Source: Pectobacterium actinidiae
GTDB taxonomy: Bacteria; Pseudomonadota; Gammaproteobacteria; Enterobacterales; Enterobacteriaceae
Direction of reading: 5' to 3'
NCBI RefSeq assembly: GCF_000803315.1
Contig: NZ_JRMH01000002.1
Location: 682,001 to 746,000, forward strand
Length of the DNA: 64,000 bases
Part shown: positions 1-9,622 of the stretch, one piece after another
Layout: each line of letters starts with the position of its first letter
Position numbering within the stretch: position 1 is the first letter of the stretch
Position numbers and translations under genes: made by a program
Notes under the pieces: model-generated
The model's database searches: none
What the model was told of the DNA's origin: nothing
Seen by the model: only the letters and a program-made list of their open reading frames with translations

Positions 1-1
1 G

Positions 2-1573
2 CTGCTGGGTGAAGAACTGATTCCCGGTAAGGTATTGGGTATCGATTCCGCTCGTACTATTCGCGGTCACCGCTTTATGGGGGAAGCTGAATTTACGATC
101 GATAACGCCGAACAGTATCCGCAGATTCTGCTGGAGCGCGGTAAAGTCGTCGCCGACTACGATGCGCGTAAAGCGAAAATCAAAGCCGATGCAGAAGAAG
201 CCGCACGCAAGATTGGTGGTAATGCCGATCTGAGCGACAGCCTGCTGGAAGAAGTCACCTCGCTGGTGGAATGGCCAGTGGTGCTGACTGCGAAATTTGA
301 AGAAAAATTCCTCGCTGTGCCGTCCGAAGCACTGGTTTACACCATGAAAGGTGACCAGAAGTATTTCCCGGTTTACGACAACAGCGGCAATCTGCTGCCT
401 AACTTCATCTTTGTTGCCAATATCGAATCCAAAGATCCACAGCAGATTATTTCCGGTAACGAAAAAGTGGTGCGTCCGCGTCTGGCTGATGCCGAGTTCT
501 TCTTCAATACCGACCGTAAGAAGCGTTTGGAAGATCACTTGCCGCGTCTGGAAACCGTCTTGTTCCAGCAGCAGTTAGGTTCATTGCGCGACAAAACTGA
601 CCGTATTCAGGCGTTGGCTGGCTGGGTTGCTGGTCAGATTGGTGCCGATGTGGATCACGCAAAGCGTGCCGGTCTGCTGTCGAAGTGTGATCTGATGACC
701 AACATGGTGTTCGAATTCACCGACACGCAGGGCGTGATGGGGATGCACTATGCGCGTCATGATGGCGAAGCGGAAGATGTTGCTGTTGCGTTGAATGAGC
801 AGTATCAGCCTCGCTTTGCCGGTGACGAATTACCGTCTTCTGCGGTGGCGTGCGCGCTGGCAATTGCCGACAAGATGGATTCGCTGGCAGGGATTTTTGG
901 CATCGGGCAACACCCGAAAGGCGACAAAGACCCGTTTGCGCTGCGTCGTGCCGCCCTCGGTGTACTGCGCATCATCGTCCAAAAGCGTCTGCCGCTCGAT
1001 TTGCAGACGCTGACCGAAGAAGCCGTGCGTTTGTATGGCGATAAGCTGTCTAACGCCAAGGTTGTGGATGACGTGATTGAGTTCATGCTCGGCCGCTTCC
1101 GCGCCTGGTATCAGGAAGAAGGCCACAGCGTGGATACCATTCAGGCGGTATTGGCGCGTCGTCCTACCCGTCCGGCTGATTTCGATGCCCGCGTGAAAGC
1201 CGTCAGCCACTTCCGTTCACTGGATGCCGCAGCGGCGCTGGCAGCGGCTAACAAGCGTGTTTCCAACATTCTGGCGAAGTCTACCGATACGCTGAATGAG
1301 AGCGTTAACGCTGCCGTATTGAAAGATGCGGCGGAAATTACGCTGGCAACGCACCTTGTCGTGCTGCGTGACAAGCTGACGCCGCTGTTCGCTGAAGGTC
1401 GCTATCAGGAAGCGCTGGTTGAACTGGCCTCATTACGTGAGCCTGTCGATGCATTCTTCGATCAGGTGATGGTCATGGCGGAAGATGAGCAGGTTCGTGT
1501 GAACCGCCTGACGCTGCTGAGCCAACTGCGCGAACTGTTCTTGCAGGTTGCGGATATTTCCGTCCTGCAATAA
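2..1573 (+). CDS. glyS: Glycyl-tRNA synthetase beta subunit (3' part)
   Basis: Beta subunit of the alpha2beta2 glycyl-tRNA synthetase, which charges tRNA-Gly in the cytoplasm. The frame is open from base 2 and the gene starts upstream of the window: 523 residues are visible, against about 689 in E. coli. The sequence contains typical GlyS stretches ([35 protein letters not shown]) and ends in the DALR-like C-terminal helical region ([14 protein letters not shown]). glyQ should lie just upstream. It is followed by a strong intrinsic terminator. Codon use looks like a native core gene and no defect is seen. Confidence 0.97.
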   Translation: MLGEELIPGKVLGIDSARTIRGHRFMGEAEFTIDNAEQYPQILLERGKVVADYDARKAKIKADAEEAARKIGGNADLSDSLLEEVTSLVEWPVVLTAKFEEKFLAVPSEALVYTMKGDQKYFPVYDNSGNLLPNFIFVANIESKDPQQIISGNEKVVRPRLADAEFFFNTDRKKRLEDHLPRLETVLFQQQLGSLRDKTDRIQALAGWVAGQIGADVDHAKRAGLLSKCDLMTNMVFEFTDTQGVMGMHYARHDGEAEDVAVALNEQYQPRFAGDELPSSAVACALAIADKMDSLAGIFGIGQHPKGDKDPFALRRAALGVLRIIVQKRLPLDLQTLTEEAVRLYGDKLSNAKVVDDVIEFMLGRFRAWYQEEGHSVDTIQAVLARRPTRPADFDARVKAVSHFRSLDAAAALAAANKRVSNILAKSTDTLNESVNAAVLKDAAEITLATHLVVLRDKLTPLFAEGRYQEALVELASLREPVDAFFDQVMVMAEDEQVRVNRLTLLSQLRELFLQVADISVLQ

Positions 1574-1597
1574 CGACGATAGCACCACTATCATCTC

Positions 1598-1637
1598 AGC
1601 CCCCGAATAGGTTTTCCTGTTCGGGGGCTATTTTTTT
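1598..1637 (+). terminator. Intrinsic terminator after glyS
   Basis: A perfect 10-bp stem (AGCCCCCGAA / TTCGGGGGCT) with a 12-nt loop is followed directly by an ATTTTTTT tract, 24 bp after the glyS stop codon. Confidence 0.9.
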
Positions 1638-1853
1638 CTGCATTACAGAACGCCTCACCCCTGTGGTCGCCTCGTGTATCTCGATGCTTGAACAATCGGT
1701 ATTCGTTGTCAAACCTGGCCTATTTCTACACAGCCAGCCTGATTCGACTATGCTTATGTCGTAGAAAATCTTGTCATGGAAAATCCGTCGTCAGCGTGTT
1801 TTGTCTGAGTAAAGCAACGGTTGGCGGGGCAGTAAGCATAACAGGAGTAGGGA

Positions 1854-2570
1854 ATGAAAAGGTTGATGACGTACCGTTCACGCTGGCTACTGCCAGTTCT
1901 GGTTATTTTAGCGGCATTGCAGTTGGCTGCCTGTGGTGATAGCGAAGCCGATCAACGGAAGGCATTCGTTGCGTTCCTGCAAAGCGTACAGTCGCAGCAG
2001 GATGGAAGGCTGCCGACATTGACGGAAGAGCAAAAGAAGAACTTTGGCAATTTTGCCAACGATTATGCGATCTTAACCACCTTTTCTCAGCAGTTTAATC
2101 AGGCGGTGTCCGGCAGTTTAACGCCGATGCTGGGGCAAATTTCCCGTATTCGCGTCCCTAAAGACTATCTGACACAGCGTGATGATCTGCGGCAATCCAT
2201 TGGGACGATGAACCTTTTGAGCCAGCATGTGCAGGCAGCAAAAGTGCAGGCAGACAATGCCCACCGAACGTTAAAACAGCCTGAAGAGGTGCAAATACCC
2301 TATGAGCGGTTGTATGCACGCACGGTACTACAGCCCACCAACGCGCTGTTACCCGCGATTCCGAATGCGATTGCATTTGCACAGAACCTGATTCAGATCG
2401 GTGACTTCCTTCAGGCTCAGGGCGATCAGGCCGTGTTTAATGGCGCGTCTGTGCAATTCCGTACGCCGCAGCAGGTGGCGCAATATAACAGTATGGTGGC
2501 GGCGTTACCCGTGCAGCAGCAGAATGTCATGAATGCGCTCAGAGGGATAAATGGCGTGAATTATCCCTAG
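1854..2570 (+). CDS. yiaF: DUF3053 lipoprotein, YiaF-like
   Basis: A predicted lipoprotein of 238 residues. The N-terminus has basic residues (MKRLMTYRSR), a hydrophobic stretch and a lipobox ending LAAC (Cys about residue 27) followed by GDSEAD, so lipidation is expected; Asp is not directly at +2 (G is), giving no clear inner-membrane retention signal. The rest is a helical Gln-rich domain matching my memory of the DUF3053/YiaF family (FVAFLQSVQSQQDGRLPTL near the start, ALRGINGV near the end). AACAGGAGTAGGG gives a ribosome-binding site just before the ATG. Its role is unknown; in E. coli yiaF also sits near glyS. The family call rests on recognition only. Confidence 0.8.
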   Translation: MKRLMTYRSRWLLPVLVILAALQLAACGDSEADQRKAFVAFLQSVQSQQDGRLPTLTEEQKKNFGNFANDYAILTTFSQQFNQAVSGSLTPMLGQISRIRVPKDYLTQRDDLRQSIGTMNLLSQHVQAAKVQADNAHRTLKQPEEVQIPYERLYARTVLQPTNALLPAIPNAIAFAQNLIQIGDFLQAQGDQAVFNGASVQFRTPQQVAQYNSMVAALPVQQQNVMNALRGINGVNYP

Positions 2571-2662
2571 CAGAGTCCATGTCCCAACGCGTTAACGATG
2601 CGATATGGCGGAGAGGTATTCTGGATAAGATGAACGCGGTTGGTGAGAGGGTGAAAATAAAT

Positions 2663-2678
2663 TGTGATTAACATCACA
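2663..2678. promoter_or_regulatory. CRP site 1 upstream of mtlA
   Basis: TGTGATTAACATCACA is a near-perfect palindromic match to the CRP consensus TGTGA-N6-TCACA. It is the farthest of four such sites in the 436-bp gap before mtlA. E. coli mtl is likewise controlled by several CRP sites. Confidence 0.85.
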
Positions 2679-2706
2679 TAAATAAAACAAAGGCGGGGTT
2701 TGAAAG

Positions 2707-2722
2707 TGTGATTCAAATCACA
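2707..2722. promoter_or_regulatory. CRP site 2 upstream of mtlA
   Basis: TGTGATTCAAATCACA matches TGTGA-N6-TCACA in both half-sites. Its centre is 44 bp downstream of site 1, close to four helical turns, so both sites should face the same side of the DNA. Confidence 0.85.
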
Positions 2723-2779
2723 TATAGGGCGCTGTGTTTGTCTAAAAATCTGTTTAGTTTTTCATTTTTAATGGTTTTT

Positions 2780-2795
2780 TGTGAAGTAAATCACC
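2780..2795. promoter_or_regulatory. CRP site 3 upstream of mtlA
   Basis: TGTGAAGTAAATCACC has a perfect left half-site and one mismatch in the right half-site. It lies between sites 2 and 4 in the mtlA promoter region. Confidence 0.75.
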
Positions 2796-2823
2796 TATTT
2801 GTATCGTTGATGTAGGGTGGTTG

Positions 2824-2839
2824 TGTGATTTTTGTCACA
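2824..2839. promoter_or_regulatory. CRP site 4 upstream of mtlA
   Basis: TGTGATTTTTGTCACA matches both half-sites. It is the CRP site nearest to mtlA (168 bp before the ATG). The remaining leader up to base 3006 shows no ORF and presumably holds the promoter and a long 5' untranslated region. Confidence 0.8.
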
Positions 2840-3006
2840 TTACCGCCGTGGAGTTGCGGTATGAAAACAGCGTGTTAGAGTCCGCGCTGCATACAGTAAT
2901 AATGACGGAAGTATTCTTGTGGTAATCGGTGTTTTATTGCCACTCCGTCTCACGATAATGACCACGCGCTCTTATTGTCAGCGCGTTTCAATAGGGGTGT
3001 GTTTTT

Positions 3007-4917
3007 ATGCTTTCACCAGATATTAAGATCAAAGTGCAAAACTTTGGTCGCTTCCTCAGCAATATGGTGATGCCCAACATTGGCGCCTTTATCGCCTGGG
3101 GTATTATTACCGCGCTGTTTATCCCCACCGGCTGGTTCCCCAATGAAACGTTGGCGAAGCTCGTCGGTCCGATGATTACGTATTTGCTGCCATTGCTGAT
3201 TGGTTATACCGGTGGACGTCTGGTATTCGGTGAGCGTGGTGGTGTCGTGGGTGCCATTACAACGATGGGTGTGATCGTCGGGACCGATATCCCGATGTTC
3301 CTCGGTGCCATGATTGTGGGCCCGTTGGGCGGCTGGACGATCAAACGTTTTGACCGTATGGTCGACGGTAAAATCAAGAGCGGCTTTGAAATGCTGGTCA
3401 ACAACTTCTCTGCCGGTATCATCGGTATGTTGTTGGCAATCCTGTCGTTTTTGGCAATTGGTCCGCTGGTTGAAGTCTTCTCTCAGGTGCTGGCTTCCGG
3501 CGTTAACCTGATGGTACAGAACAACCTGCTGCCGTTTACCTCTATCTTCGTTGAACCGGCGAAAATTCTGTTCCTGAACAACGCCATCAACCACGGTATC
3601 TTCTCACCGCTGGGCATTCAGCAAGCGACGGAAACCGGCAAATCTATTTTCTTCCTGATCGAAGCGAACCCAGGCCCGGGTATGGGCGTGCTGATGGCTT
3701 ACATGTTCTTTGGTCGTGGCAACGCGAAAGAATCAGCACCGGGTGCGGCGATTATCCACTTCCTGGGCGGGATTCACGAAATCTACTTCCCTTACGTGCT
3801 GATGAATCCGCGTCTGATTATCGCGGTGATTCTGGGCGGGATGACCGGCGTGTTTACGCTGAGCGTGCTGGGTGGCGGTTTGGTTTCTCCTGCGTCTCCT
3901 GGCTCCATTTTGGCGGTATTGGCGATGACGCCAAAAGGCGCTTACTTCGCTAACCTTGCGGCTATTGCTGCGGCTTTTGCGGTGTCCTTCATCGTGTCGG
4001 CGATTCTGCTGAAAAGCACGAAGCAAAAAGAAGAAGATCTGAGCGACGCAACGCGCCGCATGCAGGAAATGAAAGCGTCTTCTAAAGGCACGGCGGCGAC
4101 TAACGTCGGTGTCAGCGGTGATATGAGCACTGTGCGTAAAATCATCGTCGCGTGTGACGCCGGTATGGGTTCCAGCGCGATGGGTGCTGGTGTGCTGCGT
4201 AAGAAAGTTCAGGATGCCGGGCTGGCCAATATTTCGGTGACCAACAGCGCGATCAATAGCCTGCCGGACGATGTCGATCTGGTGATTACGCACCGCGATC
4301 TGACCGAGCGTGCGATGCGTCATGCGCCGCAGGCACAGCACATCTCATTGACCAACTTCCTTGATAGCGGTCTGTATAGCGATCTGGCAGCCCGTCTTGT
4401 GGCCGCGCAGGGTGCGGTGAAGTCTGAGGCCGTTGCGACGCCAGCACCTGCTGTTGCCGATGCACAGACTAATCTGTTCCAACTAGGTGCAGGCAATGTG
4501 TTCCTGAATCAGCATGCAACAGACAAAGAGCAGGCAATCCGTTTCGCGGGTGAACAGCTGGTGAAAGGCGGCTATGTTGAGCCTGCGTATGTTGAAGCGA
4601 TGCTGGAACGTGAAAAACTGACGTCCACCTATCTGGGCGAATCGATTGCCGTGCCGCATGGTACGATTGAAGCGAAAGACCGCGTGCTGAAAACGGGCGT
4701 TGTCTTCTGCCAATATCCTGAAGGCGTTCGCTTTGGCGATGAAGAAGATGAGGTTGCGCGTTTGGTTATCGGTATTGCTGCCCGCAACAACGAACATATT
4801 CAGGTCATCACCAGTCTGACCAACGCACTGGATGATGATGCCGTCATTGAACGTCTGGCGCACACCCTGGATGTTCAGGAAGTACTCGACTTACTCTCCG
4901 GTAAAAAGAGTGCCTAA
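3007..4917 (+). CDS. mtlA: Mannitol PTS permease EIICBA
   Basis: Mannitol-specific enzyme II of the phosphotransferase system: it imports D-mannitol across the inner membrane and phosphorylates it to mannitol-1-phosphate. 636 residues (E. coli has 637), in the order EIIC (about 1-340, several membrane segments), EIIB (about 375-470, active-site Cys in CDAGMGSSAMG) and EIIA (about 490-636, active-site His in IAVPHGTIEAKD). All phosphotransfer residues are present. It is the first gene of mtlADR, behind four CRP-like sites. A small hairpin separates it from mtlD. Confidence 0.98.
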   Translation: MLSPDIKIKVQNFGRFLSNMVMPNIGAFIAWGIITALFIPTGWFPNETLAKLVGPMITYLLPLLIGYTGGRLVFGERGGVVGAITTMGVIVGTDIPMFLGAMIVGPLGGWTIKRFDRMVDGKIKSGFEMLVNNFSAGIIGMLLAILSFLAIGPLVEVFSQVLASGVNLMVQNNLLPFTSIFVEPAKILFLNNAINHGIFSPLGIQQATETGKSIFFLIEANPGPGMGVLMAYMFFGRGNAKESAPGAAIIHFLGGIHEIYFPYVLMNPRLIIAVILGGMTGVFTLSVLGGGLVSPASPGSILAVLAMTPKGAYFANLAAIAAAFAVSFIVSAILLKSTKQKEEDLSDATRRMQEMKASSKGTAATNVGVSGDMSTVRKIIVACDAGMGSSAMGAGVLRKKVQDAGLANISVTNSAINSLPDDVDLVITHRDLTERAMRHAPQAQHISLTNFLDSGLYSDLAARLVAAQGAVKSEAVATPAPAVADAQTNLFQLGAGNVFLNQHATDKEQAIRFAGEQLVKGGYVEPAYVEAMLEREKLTSTYLGESIAVPHGTIEAKDRVLKTGVVFCQYPEGVRFGDEEDEVARLVIGIAARNNEHIQVITSLTNALDDDAVIERLAHTLDVQEVLDLLSGKKSA

Positions 4918-4931
4918 TTGATGTGGCTAGT

Positions 4932-4955
4932 GCCGCCTTCGGGCGGCCTCTTTTT
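4932..4955 (+). terminator. Hairpin with short U tract between mtlA and mtlD
   Basis: GCCGCC-TTCG-GGCGGC is a tight stem with a UUCG tetraloop, followed by CTCTTTTTA. It lies inside the operon, so it may cause partial termination or stabilise the 3' end of the mtlA segment. Either role is an inference. Confidence 0.65.
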
Positions 4956-4978
4956 ATGTTTTTTTAAGGTTATGTCTC

Positions 4979-6127
4979 ATGAAAGCATTACATTTTGGCG
5001 CAGGTAATATTGGCCGTGGGTTTATTGGGAAATTGTTGGCCGATGCCAACGTCGAACTGACATTCGCTGACGTCAATCAGCCGCTGTTGGATGCCCTGAA
5101 CAGCCGTAAAAGCTACACGGTGCGGATTGTCGGTGATAACACGCGCATTGATACCGTCAGCAACGTGAGTGCCGTTCATAGCGGCAGCCAGGAGGCCGTC
5201 GCGCTGATCGCCGTAGCCGATCTGGTGACGACCGCTGTGGGGCCGCAGATTCTGGAAAAAATCGCCGGAACTATCGCTCAGGGGCTGGTTAAGCGTCATC
5301 ACGACGGCAATACCCGGCCGTTGAACATTATCGCCTGTGAAAATATGGTGCGTGGCACCAGCCAGTTAAAACAGCATGTGTTGAAACTGCTGCCGGAAGG
5401 CCATCAGGAATGGGTTGTTGAGCATGTGGGGTTCGTGGATTCCGCGGTGGATCGCATCGTGCCGCCTTCCGAAGCTGGTAGCGACGATGTACTGGCGGTG
5501 ACGGTAGAAACCTTCAGCGAATGGATTGTCGATAAAACCCAGTTCTGCGGTGAGCCGCCAGCGATTCCTGGTATGGAACTGACCGATAATCTGATGGCAT
5601 TTGTTGAGCGTAAGCTCTTCACGCTGAACACCGGCCATGCGATTACGGCCTACCTCGGCCAGCAGGCGCGTCATCAAACGATCCGCGATGCGATTCTCGA
5701 TCCGAAAGTCAGAGCCGTGGTCAAAGGCGCAATGGAAGAGAGCGGTGCGGTACTCATCAAGCGCTACGGTTTTGATGCGGATAAGCACGCTGCCTATATC
5801 AACAAGATCCTCAGCCGCTTTGAAAACCCCCATCTGCACGATGATGTAGAGCGCGTTGGCCGTCAGCCGCTGCGCAAGCTGAGTGCAGGCGACCGTTTGA
5901 TCAAGCCGCTGCTTGGCACGCTGGAATACCATTTGCCGCATGACAACCTGATGACTGGCATTGCTGCCGCGATGCATTATCGCAGTGAACAAGATCCGCA
6001 GGCGCTGGAACTGGCTGAGTTAATCCGTACTCAGGGACCGCAGGCGGCGCTGGTGCAGATTTCTGGCCTGGATGCTGACAGCGAGGTTGTCGCGCAAGCA
6101 GTGAATGTGTATAACGCCATGCAGTAA
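4979..6127 (+). CDS. mtlD: Mannitol-1-phosphate 5-dehydrogenase
   Basis: NAD-dependent oxidation of mannitol-1-phosphate to fructose-6-phosphate, the cytoplasmic step after MtlA. 382 residues, the same as E. coli MtlD. An N-terminal Rossmann fold ([17 protein letters not shown]) is followed by the polyol dehydrogenase C-terminal domain, with the conserved catalytic-lysine region in [12 protein letters not shown]. It starts 61 bp after mtlA and is intact. Confidence 0.98.
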   Translation: MKALHFGAGNIGRGFIGKLLADANVELTFADVNQPLLDALNSRKSYTVRIVGDNTRIDTVSNVSAVHSGSQEAVALIAVADLVTTAVGPQILEKIAGTIAQGLVKRHHDGNTRPLNIIACENMVRGTSQLKQHVLKLLPEGHQEWVVEHVGFVDSAVDRIVPPSEAGSDDVLAVTVETFSEWIVDKTQFCGEPPAIPGMELTDNLMAFVERKLFTLNTGHAITAYLGQQARHQTIRDAILDPKVRAVVKGAMEESGAVLIKRYGFDADKHAAYINKILSRFENPHLHDDVERVGRQPLRKLSAGDRLIKPLLGTLEYHLPHDNLMTGIAAAMHYRSEQDPQALELAELIRTQGPQAALVQISGLDADSEVVAQAVNVYNAMQ

Positions 6128-6280
6128 TCGGCGCGTCTCGTCATCAGGCAGGTGTGGTCTTTTCGACACGGTGTAAGGTATACGGGCGACGTCGGGGATA
6201 GGATGTCGCCACACCTGCCGGTAAGCATGCTGCCGAGATGGGGTAGGCTGCGGGCGGGGTTAAAGGGTCGAGAAGTGACG

Positions 6281-6811
6281 ATGGAAGAAACACAGGCGTT
6301 TGAAAACCGGGTTCTGGAAGCACTGAACTCAGGGAAGACCGTGCGCGACTTTATGCTCTGCGCCGTTGAGCTGCTGGCGGAAGCGGTCAGTATCCTGATG
6401 TTGCAGGTTTTCCGTAAAGACGACTATGCAGTGAAATATGCTGTTGAACCTCTGATGACGGGAACGGGCCCGCTGGGCGACCTTTCCGTGCGCCTGAAAC
6501 TGATTTATGGCCTGGGAATGATCAGCCGTAAAGAGTACGAAGATGCGGAACTGTTAATGGCGCTGGGCGAAGAACTGGCACAGGACGATCGGCATTACCG
6601 TTTTACCGATGATGAAATTCTGGGGCCTGTCGGTGAGCTGCACTGCGTGGCGGCGTTGCCTACACAACCCGCCTTACCGCCGGGGACAGATGCCGTCGAT
6701 CCGCTTCTGGTGAGTATGCAGCAGCAGCGCTATCAACAGATGGTGCGCTCCACGCTGGTGCTATCCCTGACCGCATTGATTGCGCAAATCAGTCTGAAAA
6801 AGGCGTTTTAA
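6281..6811 (+). CDS. mtlR: Mannitol operon repressor MtlR
   Basis: Regulator that lowers mtl expression; the family lacks a classical HTH and may act through protein partners. The start chosen at MEETQAFENRVLEALNSGKT aligns with the conserved part of E. coli MtlR and gives 176 residues (E. coli 195). The frame stays open upstream, and starts at 6152, 6203 or 6224 would add an N-terminal tail, so the start is uncertain. Conserved blocks: VFRKDDYAVKYAVEPL, GPLGDLSVRLKLIYGLG, DDEILGP.ELHCVAALP and ISLKKAF at the end. It lies 153 bp after mtlD. Confidence 0.92.
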   Translation: MEETQAFENRVLEALNSGKTVRDFMLCAVELLAEAVSILMLQVFRKDDYAVKYAVEPLMTGTGPLGDLSVRLKLIYGLGMISRKEYEDAELLMALGEELAQDDRHYRFTDDEILGPVGELHCVAALPTQPALPPGTDAVDPLLVSMQQQRYQQMVRSTLVLSLTALIAQISLKKAF

Positions 6812-6853
6812 TCCCATTCCGCTTTATTACGCCACGGCGTCATGTCTGGCGTT

Positions 6854-6922
6854 TATACTCGTCATCCTTCAAGCGGCATGGGTGTGGCGGGTCTTTCAAC
6901 AACTCGAATTATTTAGCGTATA
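6854..6922. repeat. Internally deleted ERIC element (69 bp)
   Basis: Begins TATACTCGTCATCCTTCAAG and ends CTCGAATTATTTAGCGTATA, the two terminal inverted repeats seen in the full 127-bp ERIC copies at 11346 and 34255. About 58 bp of the conserved centre is missing. It lies between mtlR and yibL and ends 49 bp before the yibL start codon. Confidence 0.85.
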
Positions 6923-6970
6923 GTGTATGCTGTGCCCCGCATTATTCTCCCGTTATATAGGTTATCTTTT

Positions 6971-7333
6971 ATGAAAGAGCAGGAAAAAGCAGAGATCAAA
7001 CGCCTTAGCGACCAATTGGATAAGCTGACGCGTAAGCAGACCACGCTGCTGGAACAAGGTGATGCTGAAGCAATTGCCCTCAATATGGAGGCCTGCGCGA
7101 AGCTAACGGCTGAAATCGAGCGCCTGCGTAACGTGAGAGAACAGAAACTCAGCAAAGAAGCGCAGAAACTGGCGAACCTGCCTTTCAACCGTGCGATTAC
7201 TAAAAAAGAGCAGGCTGATATGGGGACGCTGAAGAAAAGCGTTCGCGGTTTGGTGGTGGTGCACCCGATGACGGCACTGGGGCGCGAGATGGGTTTAAAA
7301 GAGATGACAGGCTTCGCGCCGAAACCATTCTGA
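6971..7333 (+). CDS. yibL: YibL, DUF2810 family protein
   Basis: A 120-residue cytoplasmic protein recognised as YibL, which follows mtlR in E. coli too. Residues 1-75 are strongly charged and helical ([20 protein letters not shown]..., a likely coiled coil); the C-terminal half has the conserved [16 protein letters not shown] and [17 protein letters not shown] blocks. Function is not established; ribosome association has been suggested for the family. The ATG at 6971 was preferred to an in-frame start at 6923, which would place extra residues over the ERIC boundary. A strong terminator follows. Confidence 0.9.
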   Translation: MKEQEKAEIKRLSDQLDKLTRKQTTLLEQGDAEAIALNMEACAKLTAEIERLRNVREQKLSKEAQKLANLPFNRAITKKEQADMGTLKKSVRGLVVVHPMTALGREMGLKEMTGFAPKPF

Positions 7334-7377
7334 GGTTTCTTCTCTGCGCAACTGATGTTGGTGATAGATTCGTTGAT

Positions 7378-7410
7378 AAAGCCCCTGTTTAACAGGGGCT
7401 TTTTCGTTTT
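7378..7410 (+). terminator. Intrinsic terminator after yibL
   Basis: AAGCCCCTGTT / AACAGGGGCTT form a GC-rich stem with a minimal loop, followed by a T run. On the other strand the A/T flanks could also serve the convergent chemoreceptor gene that ends at 7432. Confidence 0.85.
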
Positions 7411-7431
7411 GCGTACGTTGCGGTGTTGATA

Positions 7432-9324
7432 TTAGCGTGGTGCGTGCAGACGATGCGTTTGGTCGGCAAACGCGATACCCGCTGGGGTATCATCATGCTG
7501 TGCGTTTGCCAGGCGGAAGACGGACACCGCCTGCTTCAGCAGTCTCGCCTGCTCTTCCAGCGAGTCAGCAGCGGCAGAGGATTCTTCCACCAGTGCGGCG
7601 TTCTGCTGCGTGGTGCTGTCCATCTCAACAATCGCCTGACTAACCTGGCTAATTCCCCGGCTTTGCTCATCTGACGCGGTGGCAATTTCCCCCATGATGT
7701 CATGCACCTGCGTAATAGAGGTGACGATATCATTCATCGTTTTACCAGCGTTGCCAACCAGCGTCGCACCGTGTGATACCTGAGTCACTGATTCAGAGAT
7801 CAGGCCTTCGATTTCTTTCGCGGCCTGAGAGCTGCGCTGGGCAAGACTACGAACCTCGCTGGCGACAACGGCAAAACCGCGACCCTGTTCACCGGCGCGG
7901 GCGGCTTCCACCGCGGCGTTCAATGCCAGAATGTTGGTCTGGAAGGCGATGCTGTTGATGACGGACGTGATTTCCGCGATACGTTTAGAACTGTTCTCAA
8001 TCGCTGTCATGGTTTGCACCACGTTATTCACCTGCTCGCCGCCTTGTTTTGCGGTTTGAGATGCGCTGATTGCCAGCTTGTTAGCGTGGTGCGCATTATC
8101 CGCGTTTTGCTTAACTGTTGCGGTAAGCTGCTCCATGCTGGCGGCAGTCTGTTCAACGGCGGCGGCCTGCTGCTCGGTACGTGACGACAGGTCTGTGTTG
8201 CCTGCGACGATCTCGCTGGACGCGTTAGAAATCTGGCTGACACCGACGCGAATGTCATCGATCATATTGTGCAGATTGTCATTCATTTTCGACATCGCAC
8301 TCATCAACTGGCCCAGCTCATCCTTGCGCGTTGTGTTGATGGACATGGTGAGATCGCCTGTTGCGATTTTCTCAGCCATGTTCAGGGTGTTGCCAAGCGG
8401 TGTGGTGATCTGACGTGAAATGAACCAGGAAATCAGCAGACCAAGTAGCAGCGTAATCAATGCTGCAATGCTCATTTGCAGCGTAGCACTGTGAATGTCT
8501 GCCTGTGAGGCGGCCAGCTGATCGCTAAGCAAAGATTTAACGACGTCGTTCAGCTGTCCAGCGACAACCTGCATTTGCCCCGCCTGTGCCATTTCCTCAT
8601 GATAGGCTGGCATATAGGCCAATACTTGTTCTTCATAATTGTTCATGATCGTCAGGACCGGCGCCAGCGTTTCACGCTGTTCAGCAGACAGGCTCTGATA
8701 TAGAAAGGTCAATGACGTTTGCGCCGCGTTGATGGCATCCGTCAGTTTTTCTTCGGATTCTTTGTTGGTAGAAAGTAATAAACCGCGAACATGATAGCGA
8801 ACGGCAATCAGTTTTTGGTTCAGGTCCGAAAGTAATAATTGAAGGGTAGTGCTGTTATTGTCTGTCTTTAATTGATCGTTGAGCTGCTCTAGCGGTTTTT
8901 CTGTTGTTGATATATTCCAGCTTTTTCTGACAGCGTCTTTAGTATTCACTGCATTAATATAACCTTTTTGCTTTTCCTGGTAGCTGGTAATTAATGTAGG
9001 GATATCGGCTATCTTCTTGGCGTCGCTTTCTGGCCAGTTAAATTCTTTTGCTTTTTCAGCAAGTTTACTGATATTGGCAATGTGCTCAATGTTCTTTTTT
9101 ATATCATCAGGATTATAAGTGGTGCCGTATAATGCACGGTAATATTTGGCCTGGTTAATTTCATCATTAATATTGTTGCTTAAATTAACTTTATCAATAC
9201 TCTCTTTCAGCGAACTTATATGCATAATGCCCGCACCGGCAATCACCATGGTCATCAGCAGAATCAGGAAAAAGCCTAATCCTAATTTTTTACCGACTTT
9301 TAAATTATCAAAATTCATCGCCAT
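7432..9324 (-). CDS. Methyl-accepting chemotaxis protein
   Basis: An inner-membrane chemoreceptor of 630 residues. Order: cytoplasmic start ([15 protein letters not shown]), first membrane segment about 13-33, a helical periplasmic four-helix-bundle-type sensor domain about 34-280, second membrane segment about 283-303, HAMP, and a signalling domain with the highly conserved tip ([20 protein letters not shown]) that contacts CheW and CheA. The C-terminus lacks an NWETF-type pentapeptide, so it probably cannot dock CheR or CheB directly. The ligand is unknown. Transcription probably starts from the FliA promoter at 9457-9483. A second ATG two codons in is also possible. Confidence 0.95.
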   Translation of the reverse strand: MAMNFDNLKVGKKLGLGFFLILLMTMVIAGAGIMHISSLKESIDKVNLSNNINDEINQAKYYRALYGTTYNPDDIKKNIEHIANISKLAEKAKEFNWPESDAKKIADIPTLITSYQEKQKGYINAVNTKDAVRKSWNISTTEKPLEQLNDQLKTDNNSTTLQLLLSDLNQKLIAVRYHVRGLLLSTNKESEEKLTDAINAAQTSLTFLYQSLSAEQRETLAPVLTIMNNYEEQVLAYMPAYHEEMAQAGQMQVVAGQLNDVVKSLLSDQLAASQADIHSATLQMSIAALITLLLGLLISWFISRQITTPLGNTLNMAEKIATGDLTMSINTTRKDELGQLMSAMSKMNDNLHNMIDDIRVGVSQISNASSEIVAGNTDLSSRTEQQAAAVEQTAASMEQLTATVKQNADNAHHANKLAISASQTAKQGGEQVNNVVQTMTAIENSSKRIAEITSVINSIAFQTNILALNAAVEAARAGEQGRGFAVVASEVRSLAQRSSQAAKEIEGLISESVTQVSHGATLVGNAGKTMNDIVTSITQVHDIMGEIATASDEQSRGISQVSQAIVEMDSTTQQNAALVEESSAAADSLEEQARLLKQAVSVFRLANAQHDDTPAGIAFADQTHRLHAPR

Positions 9325-9456
9325 CCCATCCCACCACTCTATCTTATTGAGTCGAATTCACTATCCTGATGCACACTTGCTTAGCGGTGTTAGCATCCCG
9401 GATTACCGCTTACCAAGCCTGTCTTTGCAAAACAACATGATAAAAACCCGCAGTAG

Positions 9457-9483
9457 ATATCGGCACTTTACGCTGAAACTTTA
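9457..9483 (-). promoter_or_regulatory. Sigma-28 (FliA) promoter for the chemoreceptor
   Basis: On the minus strand, TAAAGTTT (9476-9483), an 11-bp spacer and GCCGATAT (9457-9464) match the flagellar consensus TAAAGTTT-N11-GCCGATAA at all but the last base. It lies about 130 bp before the chemoreceptor start codon, so a leader of roughly 120 nt is predicted. Confidence 0.85.
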
Positions 9484-9544
9484 TGCGCCAGTGAGCGAGG
9501 ATAGTCAGCGGATATGAGGTTAGGCGGTAGGGTGGATAATAAAA

Positions 9545-9575
9545 AAACTGGAATAACAGGCTGTTATTCCAGTTT
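9545..9575 (-). terminator. Intrinsic terminator after sodA
   Basis: A perfect 15-bp inverted repeat (AAACTGGAATAACAG / CTGTTATTCCAGTTT) around a single central base, flanked by an A run on the plus strand that becomes a U run on the sodA transcript (minus strand). Confidence 0.85.
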
Positions 9576-9622
9576 ATATTCAAACGCAGAAGCGGCCTGA
9601 TGGTATCAGGCACTCAACGGTT

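Noticed and set aside
1688..1939. 83-codon plus-strand ORF before yiaF
   Set aside because: It overlaps the start of yiaF in another frame, has no good ribosome-binding site and no recognisable product; YiaF explains the region better.
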